Assembly (NCBI GenBank): GCA_942493305.1 | Contig: OW818686.1 | Span: 2,604,001-2,668,000, forward strand | DNA from: UBA7672 sp030824255 | Lineage (GTDB): Bacteria; Pseudomonadota; Alphaproteobacteria; Caulobacterales; Hyphomonadaceae | Length of the DNA stretch: 64,000 nucleotides | Reading direction: 5' to 3' | In this document: positions 16,592 through 23,248 of the stretch, one piece after another | Layout of the letters: each line of letters begins with the position of its first letter | Position numbering within the stretch: position 1 is the stretch's first letter | Position numbers and translations under genes: made by a program | Notes under the pieces: generated by a model | The model's database searches: none | What the model was told of the DNA's origin: nothing | The model's input: only the letters and a program-made list of their open reading frames with translations

Positions 16592-18220
16592 ATGAAAACA
16601 GAGGTCATGCAGGCGCCGGTTCCGGTGGAGAAGCGCGTGTCTCAGCAGGTTCGCCGTGACCTTCTGATATTCTCGGGCTTTATCGCTGCTGGATTCATCC
16701 TGTCGGTAAACCTCGATGTCGTTGGTCTCCTCAATGGCTGGGCGACCGACTATCAGCACCTTCAGATGTCAAAGCTAATCGGCACGGTGATCGTCGCCTG
16801 TGTCGGCCTGACCCTGTATGTCATGACGCGCTATCACGCGCACGTCCGTGAATTGCGGGCACGGCTGCAGACCGAGGAGCGTGCGCGGCGGGTGGCCATG
16901 CACGACCAGCTGACGGGGCTTCCGAACCGCCGGCACCTGAAGGGTGTGCTCAACTGGCTGCTGAGCGAGAACAATGGCGGCGAGCGGCTTGCCGTCGTGA
17001 TGCTCAATCTCGACAAGTTCCGGGACTTCAACGATGCGTTTGGCCGCCCGGTGGGCGATGAAATGATGATGCATGTCGGCAAGGTGTTGAACCTGCGGGC
17101 GGGCATCGATGGCTTTGTGGCGCGCCTGGAGTCTGACGAGTTTGTCGTGCTTCTGCCCAATCAGGCGGAAGAAGAGCTGATGGACTGGCTGTCGGCGACG
17201 CTGACGGCCATCGAAGCGCCGCTTGTTTCCGGCGAGAAATCCCACACGATAAGCGCAACTGCTGGCGCAGCCGTTGGCTTGGTGGACGGGCGCGACGCGG
17301 AAACCCTGCTGCATCGTGCAAGCCTCGCGCTTCACCGCGCCAAGGAAGCGCATCGTGGCTGGTTTGCATTTTTCAAGACGGGGATGGACGAACTGGTGCG
17401 CCAGCGCGCCATGTTCGAGGGCGATCTGTGGACCGCCATTCGTGAAGACCAGATCAATCCGCACTTCCAGCCGCTTGTTGATCTGCGCGATGGCCGGGTG
17501 CGCGGCTATGAAATTCTTGCCCGCTGGACGCATCCGACGCGCGGACCTGTTCCGCCGAGCCAGTTCATTCCCGCAGCCGAGGCCAGTGGCGCGATTGGCG
17601 ACCTGACATTCAATCTCCTGCGCAAGGCGTGCAAGGAAGCGGCGACGCTTGAGGGCGCGCCGCACCTGTCGCTGAACGTGTCTCCGGTACAGCTGGAGGA
17701 GGAAGATTTTGCGGCTCGTCTTCTGAAGGCGCTGGAGGCGTGCAGCTTCCCGCCCACGCGGCTTGAGATCGAACTGACGGAGGCTGCGCTGGTGACTGAT
17801 CTGGACGCGGCGCGGGCAGTTGTGGACACGCTGCAGGCAAAAGGCGTTCGCGTTGCGCTCGACAATTTTGGCACCGGGCATTCAAGCCTGCTGCAACTCC
17901 GTCGCCTGCCGTTCGACAAGTTGAAGATCGATCGCTCCTTTGTCCGCGCCATGACGACGGACGAGGAAGCGGCGGTGATGGTGCGCACCATCCTGTCCAT
18001 GGCAAAGAGCCTAGGGCTCGCCGTCGTGGCCGAGGGCGTCGAGACGGAAGACCAGGCGCGTGCGCTGGCCGGGCTCGGCTGCGACATGGCGCAGGGCTAT
18101 TACTTCGGCCGTGCGATGGCGTCAGTGGAGCCGCGTCGCAAGGCTGTGAAGCCTGGCGCCAGCGTGAATGCACTGGCACCGGCCGTTGCGCAGCCCGCGA
18201 CGGAAACGACGGCGGGCTGA
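16592..18220 (+). CDS. Membrane GGDEF-EAL protein with degenerate cyclase site
   Basis: 542 residues from ATG 16592 (an upstream in-frame ATG at 16541 is possible). Two transmembrane segments (about 24-43 and 62-79) are followed by a GGDEF domain (about 100-265) and an EAL domain (about 275-525). The cyclase signature is RLESDEF (Glu180-Ser181 in place of Gly-Gly), so diguanylate cyclase activity is unlikely. The EAL domain keeps GYEILARW (Glu307), LNVSP, IELTE, Lys445 and AEGVE, but the DDFGTG loop reads DNFGTG (Asn425), a change at a metal-binding aspartate. It may be a weak c-di-GMP phosphodiesterase or a c-di-GMP sensor. It ends three bases before the convergent oxygenase. Confidence 0.88.
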   Translation: MKTEVMQAPVPVEKRVSQQVRRDLLIFSGFIAAGFILSVNLDVVGLLNGWATDYQHLQMSKLIGTVIVACVGLTLYVMTRYHAHVRELRARLQTEERARRVAMHDQLTGLPNRRHLKGVLNWLLSENNGGERLAVVMLNLDKFRDFNDAFGRPVGDEMMMHVGKVLNLRAGIDGFVARLESDEFVVLLPNQAEEELMDWLSATLTAIEAPLVSGEKSHTISATAGAAVGLVDGRDAETLLHRASLALHRAKEAHRGWFAFFKTGMDELVRQRAMFEGDLWTAIREDQINPHFQPLVDLRDGRVRGYEILARWTHPTRGPVPPSQFIPAAEASGAIGDLTFNLLRKACKEAATLEGAPHLSLNVSPVQLEEEDFAARLLKALEACSFPPTRLEIELTEAALVTDLDAARAVVDTLQAKGVRVALDNFGTGHSSLLQLRRLPFDKLKIDRSFVRAMTTDEEAAVMVRTILSMAKSLGLAVVAEGVETEDQARALAGLGCDMAQGYYFGRAMASVEPRRKAVKPGASVNALAPAVAQPATETTAG

Positions 18221-18223
18221 GCC

Positions 18224-19183
18224 CTACATCCGCAGCCCGATTTCCTTCAGCCGGATCTCCAGGAAGTCCTGAGACTTGAGCGGCTCCGGATAGCGGTTGG
18301 GTCTATCCGGCGTGATGCAGCCGGGCAGGGTCTTGATCTCGTAATCCGGATTAAAATGCAGGAAGAACGGCGTGGAATAGCGCGGGAAGCGCGAACGCTC
18401 CGGCTTCGGGTTCACCACGCGGTGGGTTGTCGACGGCAGGACGTGGTTCGTCAGGCGCTGCAACATGTCGCCCACGTTGACGACGAGCGAGCCCGCCGGC
18501 GGATTCACGCCAAGCCAGCTGCCATTGCGATGGAGCACTTCGAGGCCGCCTTCCTCTGCGCCGAGGAGAAGCGTGATGACGTTGATGTCTTCATGCGCCC
18601 CTGCGCGCACCGAGCCTTCGGGGGGGGGGGTGAGGTGGGGGGGGTAGTGGAGGAGGCGGAGGATGGAGTTGCCGCAGTTCACCGTCTCGTTGAAGAAGTC
18701 CGGCTTCAGATTCAGGTGGATGGCAACCGCGGACAGGATTTCGAGGCCGAAATTATCCAGGGCGTCGAACATCGCGTTCGTGGCTTCCTTCCAGCCGGGA
18801 ACTTCCGCGACGTAGAGGTTGGCGCCCATGATATCCGCGTACTTGTGATCGCGCGGCAGCTCGCGGGCGATGTGCCAGAATTCCTTGAGGTCCTTTGCCT
18901 TGGCCCCTTTGGCGACTTCAGTCGCAAAGGGCGTGTAGGCGCGTTGGCCGCCGCCGCCGGGGATGAAATAGCCGCGCTTGGTGTCCTCGGGCAGGGCGAA
19001 GAACTTCTTGCCGGCGCCGACGCCATTATCGATCACTGACTGGTCGATCGGGTGATCGTTGATGACGGCAAAGCCGGTTTCACGAAAGCTCTGACCGAGG
19101 CGTTCGGCGAAGGCTTGCCGATCCTGCTTCCACAGGTTGAACGAAATCGGCTCGAAGAGGTTGGCGGCGGTGGTTGTGGTCAT
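18224..19183 (-). CDS. 2-oxoglutarate/Fe(II) oxygenase, isopenicillin N synthase-like
   Basis: 319 residues from ATG 19183. N-terminal DIOX_N-like domain (SFRETGFAVINDHPID) and a C-terminal 2OG-Fe(II) domain. The iron triad is His197, Asp199 (GAHEDINVITLL) and His254 (LPSTTHRVVNP), and the 2OG-binding RYS is at 268-270. Members hydroxylate or cyclise small molecules; the substrate is unknown. A stretch coding HLTPPPEG contains runs of 11 and 8 guanines on the plus strand, where a single-base slip would frameshift the protein. The frame as given is intact and both sides match the family, so I read it as functional. Confidence 0.88.
   Translation of the reverse strand: MTTTTAANLFEPISFNLWKQDRQAFAERLGQSFRETGFAVINDHPIDQSVIDNGVGAGKKFFALPEDTKRGYFIPGGGGQRAYTPFATEVAKGAKAKDLKEFWHIARELPRDHKYADIMGANLYVAEVPGWKEATNAMFDALDNFGLEILSAVAIHLNLKPDFFNETVNCGNSILRLLHYPPHLTPPPEGSVRAGAHEDINVITLLLGAEEGGLEVLHRNGSWLGVNPPAGSLVVNVGDMLQRLTNHVLPSTTHRVVNPKPERSRFPRYSTPFFLHFNPDYEIKTLPGCITPDRPNRYPEPLKSQDFLEIRLKEIGLRM
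18620..18644. repeat. Poly-G tracts inside the oxygenase gene
   Basis: Eleven consecutive G (18620-18630), the hexamer TGAGGT, then eight G (18637-18644) on the plus strand, corresponding to C-runs in the coding strand. Homopolymers this long inside a coding region are prone to slipped-strand changes and to sequencing or assembly error. Confidence 0.9.
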
Positions 19184-19216
19184 TGCTGGCTCGCGCAAAT
19201 CCTGAAGACAAATGGC

Positions 19217-19245
19217 GTGGCGCTAGTCTGGCGCGCCTGCGCCAC
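19217..19245. promoter_or_regulatory. Nested inverted repeat in a divergent promoter region
   Basis: GTGGCGC (19217-19223) is the exact inverse of GCGCCAC (19239-19245), and the centre holds the perfect 8-base palindrome GGCGCGCC (19230-19237). The site lies between the divergent oxygenase and the small ORF/GNAT pair, so it could be a shared operator; in a GC-rich genome a chance origin is also plausible. Confidence 0.35.
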
Positions 19246-19283
19246 GATCGGTAGACCGCAGTATATAAATGAGACGGAGGGGG

Positions 19284-19436
19284 ATGCCCATGGCCTCAGC
19301 TGTTCCAGCCGGTGCGTTTTCGGGGCGGGTTGGGCCAGTCGCGGAAATTGCTGGTTTATCTGAAAAAATCGCGCGGCATGGCGGGTTGATCGCGATCAAG
19401 CCGGGCGCTGCCAAGCTGCGGACGGGCGCCCGATGA
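19284..19436 (+). CDS. Small ORF translationally coupled to the GNAT gene
   Basis: A 50-codon frame, ATG 19284 or ATG 19290, ending in TGA at 19434-19436. GGAGG at 19276-19280 lies nine bases before ATG 19290, which is ideal. The stop overlaps the GNAT ATG (ATGA), as in the operons around it. The peptide contains GPVAEIAGLSEKIARHGG and ends basic (KPGAAKLRTGAR). Its third-codon positions are less GC-rich than its neighbours. No known family was recognised. It may be a small protein or a leader that sets translation of the GNAT gene. Confidence 0.5.
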   Translation: MPMASAVPAGAFSGRVGPVAEIAGLSEKIARHGGLIAIKPGAAKLRTGAR

Positions 19437-19921
19437 CGAATGGCTTTGTGCTGCGCATGCGCCGGGAGCTGGCGGCGAACATTGAGCCTCCGCGCTGGCC
19501 AGCCGGGGTTTCGGTGCGGACGCTGGGAGCGAAGCCGGACACGCGGCTGGCCGCGTTGGCGCATTCTGTCCTGGAGGCAGGTTTCTGGGAGGGTGGGGGA
19601 GGCGCTCCGATCTTCCGGCAATGGTGGAAGGCCCTGCGAAAGGATGACGAGTTCGATCCACAGCTTGTCTTCATTGCGATGGATGCGGCCGGCGTCGTGG
19701 GCATGGCGCAATGCTGGACGTCGGCTTTCGTGAAAGACCTCGCGGTGCATCCGGGCGCGCGGCGGCAGGGGCTCGGGCGCGCGCTGATGCTGACGGCGTT
19801 CGATGCGTTTGCGCGGCGAGGCGCGACGCATGCCGATCTGAAGGTGCGCGAGGAGAATGCTGCGGCGATTGCGCTTTACCATTCGCTGGACATGCGGGTG
19901 GTGGATCGCGCACGGGGATAA
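19433..19921 (+). CDS. GNAT family N-acetyltransferase
   Basis: 162 residues. Motif A reads KDLAVHPGARRQGLGRALM, a good acetyl-CoA loop, and EENAAAIALYHSLDMRVVDRA is the usual C-terminal GNAT segment. The N-terminal third (residues 1-60) is unusual for a GNAT and not recognised. No Shine-Dalgarno sequence of its own is evident, which fits coupling to the preceding small ORF through the ATGA overlap. Substrate unknown. The stop TAA overlaps the first copy of an 11-base direct repeat. Confidence 0.8.
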   Translation: MTNGFVLRMRRELAANIEPPRWPAGVSVRTLGAKPDTRLAALAHSVLEAGFWEGGGGAPIFRQWWKALRKDDEFDPQLVFIAMDAAGVVGMAQCWTSAFVKDLAVHPGARRQGLGRALMLTAFDAFARRGATHADLKVREENAAAIALYHSLDMRVVDRARG

Positions 19922-19950
19922 TGTCTGAATCCGCGCTAATACTGGTGTAG

Positions 19951-19976
19951 TTTTGATTCAGATGTCTGAATCAAAA
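19951..19976. promoter_or_regulatory. Perfect 26-base palindrome, candidate operator
   Basis: TTTTGATTCAGA (19951-19962), a TG centre, then the exact reverse complement to 19976. A further half-site occurs as part of the direct repeat ATGTCTGAATC (19921-19931 and 19962-19972). AATACTG occurs at 19938 and 19997, with its inverse CAGTATT at 20015-20021. The block is AT-rich in a GC-rich region and lies upstream of the Sel1-like gene. No U-run follows on either strand, so an operator is favoured over a terminator. Confidence 0.55.
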
Positions 19977-20142
19977 TAAACGCAAATATTCGTCCGAATA
20001 CTGATGAAAGTTTGCAGTATTAACCACCGCGCAAAGCTTCTCCGCTTCAATCATATCCGAGGCCGCAGATCGCGGCGGTGGGTGGAAGGGATGCCGACGC
20101 AAACAAGCGCGGCGACCTTCCGAAGATCCAAGAGAGGCCAGA

Positions 20143-20415
20143 ATGGCGTACGCGGATATCCGGATTGAAGCCCCCGAAACATTCCTGACGAAGGATGCAT
20201 CGGCGGCGGACTTCTATCGCATGGGCCTCGTCTATTCCGAGGGCATGGACGTTGTTGTGGATCTGGTGTCGGCCCACAAGTTCTTCAACCTGGCCGTTGC
20301 GCGCGGCCATCGCGAAGCGAAGATCTGCCGTCAGGAAATGGCGGACATGATGTCCAACACCGAAATCCAGAAGGCGCAGCGCGCCGCCCGCGAGTGGATG
20401 AAGAAGGCCAACTAG
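20143..20415 (+). CDS. Small Sel1-repeat-like protein
   Basis: 90 residues from ATG 20143, preceded by GAGAGG five bases upstream. The segment YRMGLVYSEGMDVVVDLVSA followed by HKFFNLAVARGHREAK matches one Sel1/TPR-like helix pair (the A-x-x-W/F-x-x-x-A-x-x-G pattern). Sel1 repeats mediate protein contacts; a single-repeat protein may act as an adaptor. The C-terminus is basic (AREWMKKAN). It is monocistronic, with a 221-base upstream region rich in inverted repeats, so regulation is likely. Confidence 0.72.
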   Translation: MAYADIRIEAPETFLTKDASAADFYRMGLVYSEGMDVVVDLVSAHKFFNLAVARGHREAKICRQEMADMMSNTEIQKAQRAAREWMKKAN

Positions 20416-20467
20416 CCTTTCCGGTTAAGCGTTCCGTGATGGCGCGCGAGCGCCAGCGCGACACGCT

Positions 20468-21169
20468 CTACCGTACCTCCGCGCCAGCGGCGACGATCGT
20501 CCGCTCCACCAGCGCGTCTGTGGAGCTGATCAGTTCGCCTTCGATATCATCCGCCGTGAGCACGATGGGAATTTCCGTGCACCCGGCGATGATCACCTCG
20601 GCGCCCTGCGCCTCGAGCTTGCGCGCCAGCGTGGTCATGGCGCGCCTGACCGTCTCGCCGCTATCGCCGGACTTGATGCGGTAGATAAGCTCCATGAACG
20701 TGCGCTGCGAGTCCGGCGTGAGCAGGACGGGGCGGATTCCCGCCTTTGCCAGCGCGTTCTGATAGAGCTTCATTTCCAGACAGGCATCGACCGCCAGAAC
20801 CCCGACGGCTTCGGGACGAAAGTCGGCAGCGGCTTCCGTCGTCACGTCAATGATGCTGATGAACGGCACGGTGATGGCCGCGCGGATGTCGGATTCCCAT
20901 GCATGCGTGGTGTTGCAGGCCATGACAATCAATTCTGCGCCGGCGTCCTGAAGGCCTTTGGCTGACGCTGCGAGGGCGGGTGCAGGCGAGGGACCTTCAC
21001 CGCGCACAAAGGCGTTGCGGTCTGGAACCTTGGTATTGTTGTCGATGATGAGACGCAGATGATCCTGTTCGCGCACGGCGCTGGTGCGGCGGAGGATGCG
21101 TTCGAAGAAATCCAGCGTCGCCAGCGGGCCGAGGCCGCCGATCACGCCGACTGTCTTGGTCTCGGACAT
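20468..21169 (-). CDS. Aspartate/glutamate racemase family protein
   Basis: 233 residues from ATG 21169 (the open frame continues upstream through other genes). Cofactor-independent racemase with both catalytic cysteines visible: VMACNTTHA and IIAGCTEIPI. The N-terminus KTVGVIGGLGPLATLDFF is typical of aspartate racemases (YgeA/RacX type). It should interconvert L- and D-Asp or Glu, or be a broad-specificity racemase. It is the last of three genes on the minus strand, just behind the small membrane protein and the PLP desulfhydrase. Confidence 0.88.
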   Translation of the reverse strand: MSETKTVGVIGGLGPLATLDFFERILRRTSAVREQDHLRLIIDNNTKVPDRNAFVRGEGPSPAPALAASAKGLQDAGAELIVMACNTTHAWESDIRAAITVPFISIIDVTTEAAADFRPEAVGVLAVDACLEMKLYQNALAKAGIRPVLLTPDSQRTFMELIYRIKSGDSGETVRRAMTTLARKLEAQGAEVIIAGCTEIPIVLTADDIEGELISSTDALVERTIVAAGAEVR

Positions 21170-21171
21170 GG

Positions 21172-21360
21172 CTAGCCCCGGCGAAACAGGAAACGCGGTG
21201 CGATTGCGAGCGCGATGAGGGCGACGCCGGCGCCGACGATCACCCACGGTCCTATCCCTCCCGGCATGTCGAGAGACGCGGATAGGGATTCCCGCGTGAG
21301 GATCAGGATCAGGCCGGCAAGACCGAGGCCGAACATCCAGATGCGTTTGAAGATGCTCAT
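21172..21360 (-). CDS. Small two-helix membrane protein
   Basis: 62 residues, two hydrophobic segments (about 7-24 and 36-56, with GPWVIVGAGVALIALAIAP) and a basic end (RFLFRRG). Start ATG 21360 overlaps the desulfhydrase TGA by one base (TGATG), and the racemase begins two bases after its stop. The coupling on both sides argues that it is real. No family recognised; a role in transport or anchoring of the neighbouring enzymes is only a guess. Confidence 0.68.
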   Translation of the reverse strand: MSIFKRIWMFGLGLAGLILILTRESLSASLDMPGGIGPWVIVGAGVALIALAIAPRFLFRRG

Positions 21361-22355
21361 CAGCTCGCCAGCACGCCTTGATACGCGAAGAGGGAGGGCG
21401 CGCCGCCGGTGTGGACGAAGAGGATTTTCGCATCCGGCGCAAAGTGCTTGCGGCGGACGAGGCCGATCAGGCCGGCGGCGGCTTTACCCGTGTAGACGGG
21501 ATCGAGCAGGATGCCTTCGTGGCGCGCGAACAGACGTACCGCTTCGACCATTTCATCCGTGGGGATGGAGTAGCCGGGACCGACCCACTCATCGAGGGCG
21601 ACGACGCTCTCGCGCGACGGCGCCGGCACGCCGAGAAAGCTGGCGGCTTCGACGGCGAGCTTGTGGACATTGCCTTCCTGCTCGGCGCGCGGGCGGCGGA
21701 CGTTGATGCCGGTCATCGGTACGCCTGTGTTCGCGGCGGTGAAGCCGACGAGAAGCCCGGCATGCGTTCCGGCGCTGCCGGAGGCGACGACGAAATCGGT
21801 GAAGGCGAGGCCCTGGTCGAGCGACTGGGCGAGGATTTCCTGCGCGCAGACGACATAGCCCATGGCGCCCAGCGCGTTCGATCCGCCGCCTGGGATCACA
21901 TAGCCCTTGCGGCCTTCCGATTTGAGTTTGTCGGCCTCGGCGTTCATGGCGGCCGCGAGATCGGTTCCGCCTTCGACGATGGTGAGTGTTTCGGCGCCGA
22001 GAAGGTCGAACAGGAAGTTGTTGCCGCTGGCATCCTTGCTGTAGCTGCCGGGGACGCGCTGTTCGAGCACGAGGCGGCATTTGAGGCCTTCGTGGGCGGC
22101 GGCGGCGAGGGTGAGGCGGCAGTGATTGGACTGCACGGCGCCCACGGTGATGAGCGTGTCAGCGCCCTGTTTCAGGGCGTCAGCGACGAGGAATTCCAGC
22201 TTGCGCGTCTTGTTGCCGCCGCCCGTGAGGCCGGTGAGATCGTCGCGCTTGATCCAGATTTCGGGCCCGCCGAGGTGTTTCGACAACCTGTCCAGCTTTT
22301 GGATCGGCGTGGCGTGGGGCGTGTAGCGGCGACGGGGGAGGGATGCGAGTTTCAT
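21360..22355 (-). CDS. D-cysteine desulfhydrase/ACC deaminase-like PLP enzyme
   Basis: 331 residues, PLP fold type II. The Schiff-base lysine is Lys49 in TGGGNKTRKLEF. AVQSNHCRLTLAAA and the phosphate loop VASGSAGTHAGLL are visible. By family, D-cysteine is converted to pyruvate, sulfide and ammonia. L-cysteate sulfo-lyase (CuyA) is a close relative with the same motif and cannot be excluded. It heads a minus-strand operon with a membrane peptide and an Asp/Glu racemase, which favours D-amino-acid metabolism. Confidence 0.85.
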   Translation of the reverse strand: MKLASLPRRRYTPHATPIQKLDRLSKHLGGPEIWIKRDDLTGLTGGGNKTRKLEFLVADALKQGADTLITVGAVQSNHCRLTLAAAAHEGLKCRLVLEQRVPGSYSKDASGNNFLFDLLGAETLTIVEGGTDLAAAMNAEADKLKSEGRKGYVIPGGGSNALGAMGYVVCAQEILAQSLDQGLAFTDFVVASGSAGTHAGLLVGFTAANTGVPMTGINVRRPRAEQEGNVHKLAVEAASFLGVPAPSRESVVALDEWVGPGYSIPTDEMVEAVRLFARHEGILLDPVYTGKAAAGLIGLVRRKHFAPDAKILFVHTGGAPSLFAYQGVLAS

Positions 22356-22427
22356 GGGCGGTTTGTAGGCCGCTATAGCGCGCGGGGGAAGGCCGGGAGC
22401 GGCACAAGCTTCCCATAGCGGGCCTGC

Positions 22428-23144
22428 TCAGAAGCGCGCGACGTCGTAGAAGAGAGAGAAGTCGATGGGGAGGGCGTCGCGGATGTATTGGCGGACGAAC
22501 TGGTTTTCGTCGGCGATGGCGCTGCGGGCGACGTAGACGACATCGAAGCGGCGCAGCGGGCCGATGTCGTAAAGGGCGGAGCGCCCAAGGCCGCCACGGA
22601 CATCGACAACGCGCGTCATCATCTCGCCGCCCGGCTGGCGGCGCATGATGATGACCTTGGAAGGCTCGGCGGTTTCGATCCAGCCGCCGGCCATGACGAG
22701 AGCCTGCAGCACGTCAATCTCGCCGGGAAGTTCGAAGACGCCGGGCGCCTTCACCTCGCCGCCGACGAAAATCTTCTGCGAGCCGAACCCGGTGGGCGTG
22801 ATGACGAGCGAGGGATCGCGCAGCTCGTTGGCGTAGATTTCCTCAAGCGTGGCCTGCAGGTCGCGGATCGTCTGGCCGCTGGCAATCACCGGGCCCACGG
22901 TCGGCAGCGAGATGCGGCCATCCGGGGCGATGGTGAGTTCGGAGGAAAGTTCAGGCGCCGTGCGGACATCCACCCGGAATTTGTCGCCGGGGTAAAATCG
23001 GTAGGCGGCGTCTTCCTGACGCCAGGCGGGATAGGAAGCCACTGGAAAATCAGGGGATTGTACGGGCACGGGGTCGCCCAGGCAGCCCGAAAGCGCCGCG
23101 AGGCCCATGAGCCCGGCGAGGGCGGAAGGACGCAGACCCGACAT
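22428..23144 (-). CDS. hfsD: Holdfast polysaccharide export protein HfsD (Wza-like)
   Basis: 238 residues from ATG 23144. Lipoprotein signal with lipobox LSGC (Cys21). Then a Poly_export (PES) domain, YRFYPGDKFRVDVRTAPELS, and a SLBB-like domain with KIFVGGEVKAPGVFELPG. Outer-membrane channel protein for Wzx/Wzy-type export. HfsD identity comes from the gene order, which mirrors Caulobacter hfsEFGHCBAD. It diverges from hfsA; the 104-base gap holds the inverted repeat CCGTT-AAC-AACGG at 23204-23216. Confidence 0.85.
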   Translation of the reverse strand: MSGLRPSALAGLMGLAALSGCLGDPVPVQSPDFPVASYPAWRQEDAAYRFYPGDKFRVDVRTAPELSSELTIAPDGRISLPTVGPVIASGQTIRDLQATLEEIYANELRDPSLVITPTGFGSQKIFVGGEVKAPGVFELPGEIDVLQALVMAGGWIETAEPSKVIIMRRQPGGEMMTRVVDVRGGLGRSALYDIGPLRRFDVVYVARSAIADENQFVRQYIRDALPIDFSLFYDVARF

Positions 23145-23248
23145 AATCCCGATGTGACCCAGAATGGATAACCGGTTCTTAAGCGGCGCGGGCGAAGCCT
23201 TAACCGTTAACAACGGGATTACTGTCTCTTGCGCGTAGAACCTGGCCC

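Noticed and set aside
18224..19183. Oxygenase as a frameshifted pseudogene due to the G-tracts
   Set aside because: The reading frame is open throughout and family motifs occur on both sides of the tract in the same frame.
19284..19921. Small ORF plus GNAT as an acetyltransferase toxin-antitoxin pair
   Set aside because: The small peptide shows no ribbon-helix-helix or DUF1778 features, and the GNAT does not resemble TacT/AtaT toxins.
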